64,000 nt of DNA from Pseudomonas sp. H3(2019) (GCF_007713465.1 NZ_VMSG01000002.1:1-64000), one strand, 5' to 3'. Shown: positions 35,463-45,712, counted from the stretch's first letter. Notes: generated by a model not told the origin, from the sequence alone. Numbers and translations: made by a program.

Positions 35463-38417
35463 ATGGAAGCCATGCTTCACAGCGCACAACTATGTTTTAG
35501 CCTTCAGGAATCAAACGTGGCGCGTCCGCAGCCCCATCCGAACCCCGTCCAGCTCTGCTTCGTCGAGTTCGAACTCGACGAGGCCAACGCCTGCTTGTTA
35601 CGTAACGGAGAAGCCGTGGCGTTGGCGCCGACGCCCTTCACCCTGCTGTGCGTACTTGCACGCCAGCCGGGATCGCTGGTGACCAAGGATGCCCTGCTTG
35701 ATGCCGTGTGGGGGCATCGGTTTGTCAGCGATTCAGTCCTGAAGACCGCCATCAGCGATCTGCGCAAGGTGTTGGGCGACGACCCCAGGCAGCCCCGTTT
35801 CATCGAGACGGTGTCGCGGCGCGGCTATCGCTTCATCGCCGCGTCGTCCCCTGCCCCTTCGATACCGCCTGCAGCCACGACGTTCCCCGCCGCTGACGCG
35901 CAACCGTCGCCGCCATTCATCGGGCGCACCGACGAGGTTTCAAGGCTGCAACGAGCGTGGGAGCGGGCATGCGGCGGCCAGCGTGCAGTGGTCTGGCTCG
36001 CCGGAGAACCGGGGATTGGCAAGACCACATTGATCGAACATTTCCTCGCCAGCCTTGGCGGCGGCATCGCCTGCGCACGCGGCCATTGCGTGGAACACTA
36101 CGGTACCGGCGAACCCTACCTGCCGGTGCTGGAGGCGTTAGCCGATCTGTGCCGCAGCGACCTCACCCTGCCAGCGCTGTTGCGCGCCGTGGCACCGACC
36201 TGGCTGCTGCAACTGCCATGGCTGAGCACTACAGAGGAACGGGATGCATTGCGGCGCGAGCTTGCTGGCATCGGCCCGGATCGCATGCTGCGGGAAATGG
36301 GCGAACTGCTGGATCGCTACACGGAGCAGCGCCCGCTGATGCTGGTGACCGAAGACCTGCACTGGAGTGATCGGGCGACGGTCCAGCTCATCGACTATCT
36401 GGCGCGCAGACGTAGCCGCATGCGGTTTATGTGGCTGTCGAGCTTTCGCCTCGCCGAGGTGGTAGCGCTCGATCATCCGCTCAGCTCGTTGCGCCACGAA
36501 CTGCGCCTGCAACGCCTGTGCGAGGAAGTGGTGCTCGATCCGTTCTCGGAAACCGAGGTCGCTGCCTATGTTGCGCTACATTCGGCCTCGTTGGCGCGAG
36601 ATGAAACTTTCGTGCGGGCCCTGCACGAGCGCACTGACGGTGTGCCGTTGTTCGTATCGTCAGTCATCAGTGAGGTGATGGACCCAACAGACGACGATGC
36701 CACCATCGAGGCCCGGCTGGCAGGATTGGCGGTCCCCGAAAACCTCGCGGCCATCATCGATCACTACATCACCAAGCTCGGACAGGAGCAGCGTACGCTG
36801 CTCTCGGCGGCAGCGGTGTGCGGCGTCGAATTCCGGGTCGAGACGGTTTCGCGGGCCCTCGAGCGCGACCTCGCGTCTGTGGCCGACACCTGCGAGGAAC
36901 TGGTGCGCGAGCAGGTATGGCTCACACAGTCGAAGGCCGCAGAAGCTGAAGAGACGGCAGAGCCACCCTACTCGTTCCGGCATGCCCTCTTCCGCCAGGT
37001 GCTGTACGACCGCACGCCACGCTCATTGCGCACCCACCTCCATCACCAGGTGGGCGCCGCCCTCGAACGCGAGCGCACGGCCGGCGTGCCGGTCGCGGCC
37101 TCGGAGTTGGCGATGCACTTCGACCGCGCCCGGCAGCCGATGGTCGCGCTGCGCTACTACGCCGAGGCCGCAGAAGCCGCGTTGCTGCACTTCAGCCCGG
37201 CCTTGTGCATCGGCCTCACTGAGCGCGCGTTGGTCCTGCTGACGCAGGCACCGAAGGGGACCGAGCGCGATACGCTCGAAATCACCTTGGCCACACTGCA
37301 GGGCGTGTCGGCTTTCCACACGTTCGGTGTCGGCAACGAAGCCAGGAACGCGTTCGAACGCGCGTACACGTTGCTAGCGGACGTACCCGAGCATCCAATG
37401 CGCGGTCGCCTGCTGCACGGATTCGGCTATCTGCTGGGTCTGCGCGGCGACTATGCGCTGGCGCTGGAGGTGGCGGAACGTGCCGAAACCCTCTCGTCCG
37501 AGACGAACGATCCAGCGCTCATGCTGGCCGCGTGTATCGTGCAGGGTGAGGTGCATCACCTTCAGGGTCGCACGCAAACGACCCGCAGTTGGCTAGAGCG
37601 CGCCCTCGCGATTGCCGAGCCGCTGGACATCGGGGCGAACGAGATTTTTGCGGCCGATCCTCAGGTCATGCTGCACGGAATGCTGGCCATAGAGTTCGTG
37701 CGTTCTGGCCTGATTGTGCAAGGCCGAGCCCACATGCAGCGAGCGCGGACCCGCGCGCAGGCGCTTCGCCAACCGATGACCTGGCTGGTCGCCACCTGGC
37801 AGGAAGTGTTGATCGAGGTGCGGATGGGCAACCCTGTGCGTGTGGCGGCGCTGGCTGACGACCTGCAGAAGCTGGTCGATGAGTATTCGCTCGCGCTGGG
37901 ACGTACGGCTTGCCGCTGGTGGCGCGGCTGGGCCGACGCGCGCAACGGATCGCCGCGTGACGGCTACCGACGCATCCGCCAGGCCTACGAAGAACACACC
38001 GGGCTCGGCATGCGCTCCGGCGCCAGCGAGGTGCTCGGCTATGCCGCCGAGGCGTTGCTGCTGGCGGGTGATTACGACGTCGCGCGAGCCGAGCTGGAGC
38101 AAGCACTACGAGTAGGAGAAGAACTGGGCGAGCGCGTATACCTGCCGCAACTGTTGCTGCTGGAGGCAGCGATTGCGCGGATGCAGGGCCGATTCGACGC
38201 CGGCAACACTGCGGTTCGGCATGCGATTGAAGAGGCTCGATCCCAGGAAGCTCCGTGGCTGGAATTGCTCGCGCTGGTCGAACTGTGCGAGCACCACGAC
38301 GCCACGGCCGAGGACTTTCAGGCACTGGCTACGCTGGTTGACCAGTTGCCCGAAACGGATGGAACCGAGCTGGTGAAATGTGCGCGCTCGCTGCTTCTGG
38401 CTGCAAGGCCCGCTTGA
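35463..38417 (+). CDS. Large transcriptional regulator: winged helix, ATPase, TPR-like repeats
   Basis: About 984 residues. An OmpR/CadC-type winged helix comes first (LLRNGEAVALAPTPFTLLCV, LRKVLGDDPRQPRFIETVSR, RGYRFIA), then an AAA-like ATPase with Walker A GEPGIGKTTLIEHFLAS and LMLVTEDLHWSD as Walker B, then a long helical repeat region typical of signal-transduction ATPases. Start is uncertain: ATG at 35463 has no clear ribosome site, and a TTG at 35436 with GTGAGG just before it would add nine residues. It is followed by a REP pair and then an efflux operon, whose control is its likely job; control of the divergent hydroxylase is also possible. Confidence 0.8.
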   Translation: MEAMLHSAQLCFSLQESNVARPQPHPNPVQLCFVEFELDEANACLLRNGEAVALAPTPFTLLCVLARQPGSLVTKDALLDAVWGHRFVSDSVLKTAISDLRKVLGDDPRQPRFIETVSRRGYRFIAASSPAPSIPPAATTFPAADAQPSPPFIGRTDEVSRLQRAWERACGGQRAVVWLAGEPGIGKTTLIEHFLASLGGGIACARGHCVEHYGTGEPYLPVLEALADLCRSDLTLPALLRAVAPTWLLQLPWLSTTEERDALRRELAGIGPDRMLREMGELLDRYTEQRPLMLVTEDLHWSDRATVQLIDYLARRRSRMRFMWLSSFRLAEVVALDHPLSSLRHELRLQRLCEEVVLDPFSETEVAAYVALHSASLARDETFVRALHERTDGVPLFVSSVISEVMDPTDDDATIEARLAGLAVPENLAAIIDHYITKLGQEQRTLLSAAAVCGVEFRVETVSRALERDLASVADTCEELVREQVWLTQSKAAEAEETAEPPYSFRHALFRQVLYDRTPRSLRTHLHHQVGAALERERTAGVPVAASELAMHFDRARQPMVALRYYAEAAEAALLHFSPALCIGLTERALVLLTQAPKGTERDTLEITLATLQGVSAFHTFGVGNEARNAFERAYTLLADVPEHPMRGRLLHGFGYLLGLRGDYALALEVAERAETLSSETNDPALMLAACIVQGEVHHLQGRTQTTRSWLERALAIAEPLDIGANEIFAADPQVMLHGMLAIEFVRSGLIVQGRAHMQRARTRAQALRQPMTWLVATWQEVLIEVRMGNPVRVAALADDLQKLVDEYSLALGRTACRWWRGWADARNGSPRDGYRRIRQAYEEHTGLGMRSGASEVLGYAAEALLLAGDYDVARAELEQALRVGEELGERVYLPQLLLLEAAIARMQGRFDAGNTAVRHAIEEARSQEAPWLELLALVELCEHHDATAEDFQALATLVDQLPETDGTELVKCARSLLLAARPA

Positions 38418-38435
38418 AGAGTTAAAGGCGCAAAA

Positions 38436-38529
38436 CCTGTGGGAGCGAGCCTGCTCGCGATAGCGGCGGGTCAGCTTACATTGATGCTGAATGTACCGCC
38501 GTCATCGCGAGCAGGCTCGCTCCCACAGG
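38436..38529. repeat. Paired REP elements (REPIN-like)
   Basis: A 25-base arm starting CCTGTGGGAGCGAGCC (38436-38460) is exactly repeated in inverse at 38505-38529, around a 44-base spacer. The GTGGGAGCGAGCCTGCTCGC core is the classic Pseudomonas REP sequence. Such pairs are moved by RAYT transposases; none is in this window. Confidence 0.85.
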
Positions 38530-38637
38530 GACTGCGGTGTTCATGTCTGTCCCGACCGAAGTCCGACCTTTCGCTTACGACTCCACCCAGGGGACGGCCT
38601 ACGCTGTCGTCGAACTTTCCCGAGCCCCTGGTCTGCG

Positions 38638-38853
38638 ATGATCCTGAACCCTGAATCCAAGTACCCGAGCCGCCGCTCGTACGTAGTGAAACTGCGCAGC
38701 GATGCTGCGCCGGGGGCCCTCGTGGGCCGCCTCGAAAACCTCGTCACCGGGCGTCAGCGCGAGTTCTCGTCCGCCGAAGAGCTGCTGGAGTCGATCGCTT
38801 CGGACCTCGTGTCGGCGGCCGGCGAACACACGGCAGATGCCGACGGCGAGTGA
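38638..38853 (+). CDS. Small conserved-type protein, 71 aa
   Basis: Starts MILNPESKYPSRRSYVVKLR and continues LVGRLENLVTGRQREFSSAE. A strand-rich start followed by an acidic helix (ELLESIASDLVSAAGE) gives a compact domain. Short proteins with the pattern SYVVxLxxDAxxG.LxGRLExLxTGxxxxF are found beside this type of winged-helix/ATPase regulator. I take it as a genuine gene between the regulator and the efflux genes; function is unknown. Confidence 0.55.
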   Translation: MILNPESKYPSRRSYVVKLRSDAAPGALVGRLENLVTGRQREFSSAEELLESIASDLVSAAGEHTADADGE

Positions 38854-38971
38854 CGTCTGCAACATCAATGAGCGCTCGATATGGCGACCGAACGGCGACG
38901 CTTCGCTGACGACTTCGCGCCTACCGGGCCCTACGCTGTTGCCATTCTCGAATCCACACGAGTCCAATGCG

Positions 38972-40477
38972 ATGCCGCGACTTCCAGTTTCCTTTCCACT
39001 GCCCCTCCACACCGGTCGGGCGACCTTGCAACGGGCCGGGCTCGCCGTTGCAGCCGTCCTTGCCACTTCGATCGCCCTCGCCCTGGGCGGTTGCTCCACC
39101 CCGGTCGTCAAGCCGTCGGTCGAACTGCCGAGCAACTTCGCCGCGAGCACATCCTCCGAGATGGAACCTGAGGCGGCGTGGTGGGAGGTCTATCACGACC
39201 CGGTGCTGACGGACCTGGTGCGCCGAGCAGCGCGCGAGAACCGCGACGTCAAGATTGCCGCCGAGCGCCTGCGCGCCGCGCGTGCCGGCGAAACGGTCAG
39301 CCGTTCCTGGCTGTTCCCGAGCGTCGGCGCATCCGCCTCCGGCAGCGATAGCAGCACCGGCTACAACTCGGCCACGAAACAGGCTCTTCCGGATACCAAG
39401 ACCGCCGGTGTGGGCCTGAACGTCTCGTGGGAACTCGACCTGAGCGGCCGCCTGCGCGCTGGCGCAGCGGCGGCCAACGCCGATGCGCTGGCCACGGAGG
39501 ACAGCATGCGCGGTGTACGCCTGCTGGTGATGAGCGACGTCGTCAGCAACTACTTCACACTGATCGGCGCGCAGCGCCAGGTCGCGACGCTGCGCGCCAT
39601 CTCGGCGATGCAGGACGAGACGCTGCGCCTGGTCACCGCGCGCCAACAGGCGGGGCTGGCATCCGCCTTCGACGTCGAGCGCGCACAGACCGACGCCTTG
39701 TCGGCACGGGCGCAGATTCCGCCGCTGGAAACGCTGGCCGCGGTGTCGCGCCATCGTATCGCGGTGCTGGTCGCCGACCAGTCCTTCAATACTGCGAACA
39801 TCCAGTCCTCGAGTAGCGATGTGGCGGCGGTGCCCGAGGCCAAGCCGGGCCAGCCCGCCGCGCTGCTGCAACGTCGACCTGACGTGCTGGCGCTGATGGC
39901 GCAACTCGACGCAGCCAATGCGCGCCGCCAACAGGCCGCGGCTGAGTGGTTCCCGCGGCTCTTCCTCGGCGCGTCCTTCGGCCGCCAGGACCTGAACCTG
40001 AACGGCGTAGATCTCGGTGCTGCGCGCTTCACCAACGTGGCGGGCCTGCTGGCAATGCCGATCTTCAACGCCGGGCGCACGCAAGCGATCAACGACGCTG
40101 CCGAAAGTGCTCAACAAGAGGCGCTGCTGCGCGCCGAAGACGGCATGGTACGGGCGCTCGAGGATGTGGAGAACGCCCTCGTCACGCTGACGCAGGAACG
40201 CCGCCGCGCCGGATCGCTGCAATTGGCCGCCGCGTCTGCGGAGTCTGCGCAGAACCGCGCCCAGTCGCTCTATAACCGCGGGCAGATCGACCTGTTGCCG
40301 CTGCTGGATTCGCAGCGGGCGCGCCTGGCGGCACGGCTGAACGCCAACGACAGCAACACTCGGCTGCTGCTCGATAGCGTACAGCTCTACAAGGCACTGG
40401 GCGGAGGCTGGCAGGTGTTCGAACAACCCGCCACCCCCACAGCCGCTACCAAAGCCGACCGACCACCACTTTCCTAA
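38972..40477 (+). CDS. RND efflux outer-membrane lipoprotein (OprM/NodT family)
   Basis: A 501-residue outer-membrane channel subunit. The lipobox LALGGC (about residue 38-43) predicts a lipid anchor, and the mature part has the OEP repeats, with LQRRPDVLALMAQLDAANAR as the family hallmark and ALEDVENALVTLTQERRRAG in the second repeat. It forms the exit duct of a tripartite pump. Start at 38972 is the best Met before the signal peptide. The adaptor and RND pump genes follow at once. Confidence 0.88.
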   Translation: MPRLPVSFPLPLHTGRATLQRAGLAVAAVLATSIALALGGCSTPVVKPSVELPSNFAASTSSEMEPEAAWWEVYHDPVLTDLVRRAARENRDVKIAAERLRAARAGETVSRSWLFPSVGASASGSDSSTGYNSATKQALPDTKTAGVGLNVSWELDLSGRLRAGAAAANADALATEDSMRGVRLLVMSDVVSNYFTLIGAQRQVATLRAISAMQDETLRLVTARQQAGLASAFDVERAQTDALSARAQIPPLETLAAVSRHRIAVLVADQSFNTANIQSSSSDVAAVPEAKPGQPAALLQRRPDVLALMAQLDAANARRQQAAAEWFPRLFLGASFGRQDLNLNGVDLGAARFTNVAGLLAMPIFNAGRTQAINDAAESAQQEALLRAEDGMVRALEDVENALVTLTQERRRAGSLQLAAASAESAQNRAQSLYNRGQIDLLPLLDSQRARLAARLNANDSNTRLLLDSVQLYKALGGGWQVFEQPATPTAATKADRPPLS

Positions 40478-40507
40478 GAACCTATCGTTTCTCAAAGAGG
40501 AACCGCC

Positions 40508-41620
40508 TTGAAGAACTCCCTTACTGCGGCCGGCGCCCTGGCCGTAGCCGTCATGCTGTCCGCCTGTAGCCCGGACCGTCCCGCCGTGCAGGCACCACGG
40601 CCGGTGCGCACCGTTGAAATCAACTATGACAATGCCCGCGAAGTCAGTCGCTACGTGGGCACCGTACAGTCGCGGCATGAAGTCGACCAGGCCTTCCGCG
40701 TCGGTGGCAAGGTCGCCCAGCGCAAGGTCGATGTAGGCCAGTTTGTGCACGAAGGCGACATACTGGCGGTGCTGGAGGACAGCGACTACCGCCTCGCTGA
40801 GGAAGCGTCGCAGCAGCAGTGGACGGTTGCCGTCGAGCAGACGCACCAGGCCGACTCGGACCGCCAGCGCTTGAGCGCGCTGAAGGTTGACGGCTCGGTC
40901 AGTGCGGCCGACGACGAGCGTGCCCATACCAATGCCCAGACCGCACATGCGAACGCCGAGGCCGAAGCGCGAAAGCTTGAACTCGCGCGCAACCGGCTCA
41001 AGTACACCGTGCTGCGCGCGTCTCGAAGCGGCGTCGTCACGGCTGTGCGCTTTGAGGCGGGGCAAATCGTGGCAGAGGGTCAACCGGTTGTTTCGGTGGC
41101 GAATCCGGATGAATCCGAAATTGTCGTCGATGTACCCGAGGATCAGTTGTCCGTCTTCAAGGAGGCGCGGTTCAAGGCCTCGCTGGCCAGCGCGCCAAAC
41201 GAGACCTTCGATGTCACGCTGCGCGAGCTGTCGCCACAGGCTGCGGCGCAGACGCGCACCTATCGCGCGCGGCTCAAGCCGGTGAAGGCGCTGCCACTGG
41301 GCGCCACCGCCACGGTAATGGCCGAGCGCAAGATGACCAATGTCTCGGTGGCAGCAGTACCCGCCACGGCACTGACGCAAATCGGCGGTCAGCCGGCGCT
41401 GTGGGTGGTCACGCCCGCGGGCAAGGATCCGGTCGGCACCGTCGAACTGGAGCGTGTCGCCGTTTGGGGCTACCGCAACGACGAGGTGCTCGTCTCCGGG
41501 CCGCAGGCCGGCGTGTTGATCGTCACCGCCGGGGTCCAGAAGATGACATCCGGACTCAAGGTCGCCCTCCCCGGCGCGGCGATCGTTGACGCGAATACCA
41601 CGCAGCAGGCCGCCCGATGA
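40508..41620 (+). CDS. RND efflux periplasmic adaptor (membrane fusion protein)
   Basis: A 370-residue lipoprotein with start codon TTG at 40508 (AGAGG upstream) reading MKNSLTAAGALAVAVMLSAC; the LSAC lipobox anchors it in the inner membrane. QKVDVGQFVHEGDILAVLED-like lipoyl half and GVVTAVRFEAGQIVAEGQPV-like second half flank a helical hairpin, as in AcrA/MexA proteins. It links the pump to the outer-membrane duct. Its end overlaps the permease start (ATGA). Confidence 0.88.
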   Translation: MKNSLTAAGALAVAVMLSACSPDRPAVQAPRPVRTVEINYDNAREVSRYVGTVQSRHEVDQAFRVGGKVAQRKVDVGQFVHEGDILAVLEDSDYRLAEEASQQQWTVAVEQTHQADSDRQRLSALKVDGSVSAADDERAHTNAQTAHANAEAEARKLELARNRLKYTVLRASRSGVVTAVRFEAGQIVAEGQPVVSVANPDESEIVVDVPEDQLSVFKEARFKASLASAPNETFDVTLRELSPQAAAQTRTYRARLKPVKALPLGATATVMAERKMTNVSVAAVPATALTQIGGQPALWVVTPAGKDPVGTVELERVAVWGYRNDEVLVSGPQAGVLIVTAGVQKMTSGLKVALPGAAIVDANTTQQAAR

Positions 41621-44600
41621 ACAACTTCAACCTCACCGACTGGGCGCTGCGTCATCGCGCCATCGTCCTGTTCATGCTGATCATCGTAGCAGTGGCCGGC
41701 GTCTTCAGTTTCACCCGGCTCGGTCAGCTTGAGGATCCGAGCTTTTCCGTGCCCTCCATGACCGCGATCGTCATCTGGCCGGGCGCAACCGCCCAACAGA
41801 TGCAGGACCAGGTCCTCAATCGCATGGAGAAGAAGTTCGAGCAGATCGACAACTTCGAGAAGGTGGTCACCTACGCGCGGCAAGGCTACGCGGGCATGAC
41901 GCTGACCGTGCGCGGCGGCACCTCCAAGGCCGACCAGCGCGAGGCCTGGTACCAGGCGCGCAAGAAACTCAACGACCTGAGCCGTGAGCTGCCTGACGGC
42001 GTGATCGGCCCGATCGTCAACGACGAGTACGGCGACGTGTATGGCCTGATGTACGCAGTCAAGGGCGACGGTGTCGGTCACGCCGAGCTGTCGGACGCGG
42101 CCGAGGACATCAAGCGCAGCCTGCTGAAAGTGCCGATGGTCAAGAAGATCGATGTCATCGGCAAGCAGGCCAAGCGTATCTACGTCGAGTTCTCGCACGA
42201 ACGCCTGGCAGCGCTGGGCATTACACCGCTGGCCATCGCCGAAAGCCTGAAGAGCCAGAACGCCCTGTTGCCCGCTGGTCAGATCGACACCAACGGCGAC
42301 CGCGTCATGGTGCGCGTGAGCGGCCAGTTCGCCAGCGAAGACGCTATCCGCAATGTGCCCATCACTGCGGGTGGGCGGCTGATCAAGCTCGGCGACATCG
42401 CGACCGTCTCACGCGGCTTTGAGGATCCGCCAACCTACACGGTCCGCCACAATGGCCAGCCGGTGCTGATGCTTGGCATCACGATGACCAACGACGGCAA
42501 TATCGTAGACCTCGGCAAGGCGATGGAGACAGCGGTCGACAAGATCCAGTCCGAGCTGCCGCACGGCGTGGAACTGGAGCGCGTGGCCGACCAGCCCTCC
42601 ACGGTGAAGGACGCGATCTGGGACTTCGAGCGGTCACTGATGGAGGCGCTGATCATCGTGATCGCGGTGAGCCTGGCCAGTCTCGGTTGGCGCACAGGCC
42701 TTGTGGTCGCGACCTCGGTGCCGCTGGTGTTGGGTGGCGTGGCGCTGGTGATGTTGGCGATGGGCTGGAACCTCGAGCGCATCTCGCTCGGTTCGCTGAT
42801 CATCGCACTCGGGCTGTTGGTCGATGACGCAATCATCGCTATCGAAATGATGGTGGTGAAGATGGAGGCCGGCATGGACCGCGTGAAGGCGGCCGCCTTC
42901 TCCTACCAGTCCACCGCCATGCCGCGACTGACCGGCGCACTGATCACTGTTGTGGGCTTCTTGCCTATCGGCCTCTCGAAATCCACCACCGGCGAGTACG
43001 CGGGTGGCATTTTCTGGATCGTCGGCGCCGCAGTGCTGTTCTCGTGGATCTGCTCGGGTATCTTCACGCCGTACCTGGCGGTCAAGATGCTGCCCAAGGA
43101 TTTCGGCAAGCACCAGCATGCCGGCGATCCGTATGACTCGAAGTTCTACCGTAAGCTGCGCGGCCTGATCGACACCGCCATCGAGCGCCGCTGGGTGGTC
43201 ATCGGCGCAACGTTTGGCGCCCTGGCGCTGGCTCTGGCCGGCATGAAGTTTGTGCCGCAGCAGTTCTTCCCCAACAGTTCGCGCCCTGAGCTGGTCGTCG
43301 ACCTGCGCATGAAAGAAGGTTCGTCCTTCGCGGCGACCACCGAGCAGGTGAAGCGGATGGAGGCGCAGCTGTCGAAGGATGAAGAGGTCAAGTACTTCAC
43401 CGCCTACACCGGCGCCGGTGCGCCGCGCTTCTATCTCTCGCTCAACCCCGAACTGCCGAATCCGGGCTTTGCCCAGTTCGTCGTGATGACCAAGGATCTG
43501 GAGGCGCGCGAGCGAGTGCGTGCGCGGCTGATGGCCGCCGCCGACCAGCAGTTCCCGCAGGCGTGGGTGCGCGTAACCCGGCTTGAGCTGGGGCCGCCCG
43601 TCGGTTACCCGGTGCAGTTCCGCGTCGTCGGCCCCGATACCCAGGTGGTGCGCAAGATCGCCCGCGATGTAGAGAAGGTGGTCGCGTCCAACTCGAAGGT
43701 GCGCGACCTCCAGCTCGACTGGAACGACCCGGTTCGCACACTAAAAGTGCAGCTTGATCAGGACAAGGCAAGCGCGCTGGGCCTCACCCCGGCCGACGTG
43801 TCGCTGGCAACCCAGACCGTGATGAACGGCGCAACCTTGTCGCAACTGCGTGAGCACGAGGACCTGATCGACATCGTCGCCCGTGCCGTGCCTGAGGAGC
43901 GCTTGAACCTCGACACACTGAAAGACATCAACCTGTACACACGCCAGGGCACGGTAGTGCCGTTGTCGCAAGTTGCACAAGTGCATTCTGAGCTGGAAGA
44001 ACCGGTACTGTGGCGCCGCAACCGCGACATGGCGATCACGGTGCGTGCCGACGTGAAGGATGGCGAGCAAGGTGTATCGGTGACGCAGGAAATCCAGCCG
44101 TTGCTCAAGGACATCGAAGCCAAACTGCCGACGGGCTACCGCATCGACGTGGGCGGCGCGGTGGAAGAAAGTGACAAGGCCAACAAGGCGCTGCTCGCCG
44201 TGGCCCCGCTGATGCTGATCACCATCCTGTTGCTGCTGATGCTGCAACTGCAGAACTTTTCCCGCATGTGGATGGTAATGCTGACTGCACCGCTGGGCCT
44301 GATCGGTGTGGTGCCGGCGCTGTTGGTGTTCCAGTCGCCGCTGGGCTTCGTCGCAATCCTGGGCATCATCGCGCTGGGTGGCATGATCATGCGCAACTCG
44401 GTGATCCTGATCGACCAGGTGCAAACCGAAATCGCTGAAGGGCGCGCCCCGTGGAATGCCGTGCTGGACGCCGCCATTCACCGGGCCCGTCCGGTGATGC
44501 TGACGGCGCTGGCCACCGTGCTCGCAATGATCCCGCTCACCCGAAGTGTGTTCTGGGGACCTATGGCCATTGCAATCATGGGCGGCCTTACCGTGGCGAC

Positions 44601-44715
44601 GCTACTGACGATCTTCTTCGTTCCGGCGCTGTACGCCGCATGGTTCAAGGTGGGTCGTCAGACGGTCGCTGGTACCCAACTGATGAAGGGGGAGGCCGCG
44701 CTCGCTTCTGAGTGA
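41617..44715 (+). CDS. RND efflux permease
   Basis: A 1032-residue inner-membrane proton-driven pump with twelve helices and two large periplasmic loops. The proton-relay Asp pair is in LIIALGLLVDDAIIAIEMMV, and GFLPIGLS, LQNFSRMWMVMLTAPLGLIG and LALGGMIMRNSVILIDQV-type stretches are typical of the family. Relationship looks closer to the MdtB/TriC-like or HAE-1 side branches than to MexB; substrates cannot be predicted. Overlapping starts tie it to the adaptor gene. Confidence 0.9.
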   Translation: MNNFNLTDWALRHRAIVLFMLIIVAVAGVFSFTRLGQLEDPSFSVPSMTAIVIWPGATAQQMQDQVLNRMEKKFEQIDNFEKVVTYARQGYAGMTLTVRGGTSKADQREAWYQARKKLNDLSRELPDGVIGPIVNDEYGDVYGLMYAVKGDGVGHAELSDAAEDIKRSLLKVPMVKKIDVIGKQAKRIYVEFSHERLAALGITPLAIAESLKSQNALLPAGQIDTNGDRVMVRVSGQFASEDAIRNVPITAGGRLIKLGDIATVSRGFEDPPTYTVRHNGQPVLMLGITMTNDGNIVDLGKAMETAVDKIQSELPHGVELERVADQPSTVKDAIWDFERSLMEALIIVIAVSLASLGWRTGLVVATSVPLVLGGVALVMLAMGWNLERISLGSLIIALGLLVDDAIIAIEMMVVKMEAGMDRVKAAAFSYQSTAMPRLTGALITVVGFLPIGLSKSTTGEYAGGIFWIVGAAVLFSWICSGIFTPYLAVKMLPKDFGKHQHAGDPYDSKFYRKLRGLIDTAIERRWVVIGATFGALALALAGMKFVPQQFFPNSSRPELVVDLRMKEGSSFAATTEQVKRMEAQLSKDEEVKYFTAYTGAGAPRFYLSLNPELPNPGFAQFVVMTKDLEARERVRARLMAAADQQFPQAWVRVTRLELGPPVGYPVQFRVVGPDTQVVRKIARDVEKVVASNSKVRDLQLDWNDPVRTLKVQLDQDKASALGLTPADVSLATQTVMNGATLSQLREHEDLIDIVARAVPEERLNLDTLKDINLYTRQGTVVPLSQVAQVHSELEEPVLWRRNRDMAITVRADVKDGEQGVSVTQEIQPLLKDIEAKLPTGYRIDVGGAVEESDKANKALLAVAPLMLITILLLLMLQLQNFSRMWMVMLTAPLGLIGVVPALLVFQSPLGFVAILGIIALGGMIMRNSVILIDQVQTEIAEGRAPWNAVLDAAIHRARPVMLTALATVLAMIPLTRSVFWGPMAIAIMGGLTVATLLTIFFVPALYAAWFKVGRQTVAGTQLMKGEAALASE

Positions 44716-44757
44716 TGAGTGCCGTGGTGTTGTGCTCCCGGCCTCATCACTATCAGG

Positions 44758-44794
44758 AAAAGTCGCCTTGCCTGATCGCCGCTCGGCGACTTTT
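44758..44794 (+). terminator. Terminator after the RND operon
   Basis: AAAAGTCGCC (44758-44767) pairs with GGCGACTTTT (44785-44794), a ten-pair stem ending in T-run, 43 bases past the permease stop. It can serve both this operon and the convergent trmK gene. Confidence 0.7.
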
Positions 44795-44810
44795 CGCCCT
44801 CCCCCCGGGC

Positions 44811-45506
44811 TCAAGCCAGCAGGTCGCTGATCCACCGTACCTGCCGGGCGATGCCCTGCACCTTCTCCTCGGGCATGGCCTGCCGCGCCCGGGCGAAGTT
44901 GCTCAGGGTCTTCTGTTTCTCGCGCAGCATGCGCTGCCACTTGGCCAGGAACACCGGACTGCGTGCCTGCATCTGCAGCGGGCCGAAGTACAGCTCCTCG
45001 GCCGTGTACATCACCGACCCGGCGCGTTCGGCGACGATGATTTCGTAGTCGAAGCGGTTTTCCCGCAGCACTTCCTCGCAGAGGATGCGGTAACCATTTT
45101 CCATCAGCCATTGGCGCAGCGGCTGCTCGCCGCCGTTGGGTTGCAGGATCAGGCGCTCCTGCCCGCTCAGGCGCGCCTTGCCGCTGTCGAGAATGTCGCG
45201 GATCGTCTCGCCGCCCATGCCGCAGATGCTGATCGCCGTGATCCCGTCTCCCGGCTCGATCGCCGCCAGGCCGTTGGCCAGGCGCACGCTGATCCGCTGG
45301 TCCAGGCCGTTCTCGCGCACGGTGCGTTCGGCCGAGCAAAACGGCGTCAATGCCACCTCGCCAGCCACCGCCGCCGCGATAGCGCCACGGCGCATCAACG
45401 CCACCGGCAGGTAGCCGTGATCCGAGCCGATATCGGCCAGGCGCGCACCTGCTGGCACATGCCCCGCCACGCGTTCCAGACGCATGGACAATGTCTGTTC
45501 GTTCAA
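44811..45506 (-). CDS. trmK: tRNA (adenine-22-N1)-methyltransferase TrmK-like
   Basis: A 231-residue SAM-dependent methyltransferase. Motif I is RLADIGSDHGYLPVALM; ISICGMGGETIRDIL and ILQPNGGEQPLRQWLMENGY are specific for the TrmK family, which methylates N1 of A22 in tRNA. Start is a TTG at 45506 (reading LNEQTLSMRLERVAG as MNEQTLSMRLERVAG), with AAAAGGGGC before it; the next Met is at 45485. It is a single gene, convergent with the efflux operon. Confidence 0.85.
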   Translation of the reverse strand: MNEQTLSMRLERVAGHVPAGARLADIGSDHGYLPVALMRRGAIAAAVAGEVALTPFCSAERTVRENGLDQRISVRLANGLAAIEPGDGITAISICGMGGETIRDILDSGKARLSGQERLILQPNGGEQPLRQWLMENGYRILCEEVLRENRFDYEIIVAERAGSVMYTAEELYFGPLQMQARSPVFLAKWQRMLREKQKTLSNFARARQAMPEEKVQGIARQVRWISDLLA

Positions 45507-45712
45507 CTGCTGCCCCTTTTCACCACGAACGTCCGGCACCTTTGGCTGGATCGGGGCGCGATTCTGTCGGGCAACGCCGTGCATTTCAACTTTATGCGAC
45601 CAACCTCCCTGACAAGCAACGTGCAACGCAGGCATCATCATGAAAAAGGCAGTGCAGAACACCGTCTAATCTGAATAGAACACGACCGCACTCTTGATAC
45701 GGGGGAAATGGG

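Noticed and set aside
38921..41380. 819-residue open frame on the minus strand opposite the efflux genes
   Set aside because: It is the shadow of the high-GC outer-membrane and adaptor genes; its translation is low-complexity, Arg/Gly/His-rich and unlike any family, and it runs across three plus-strand features.
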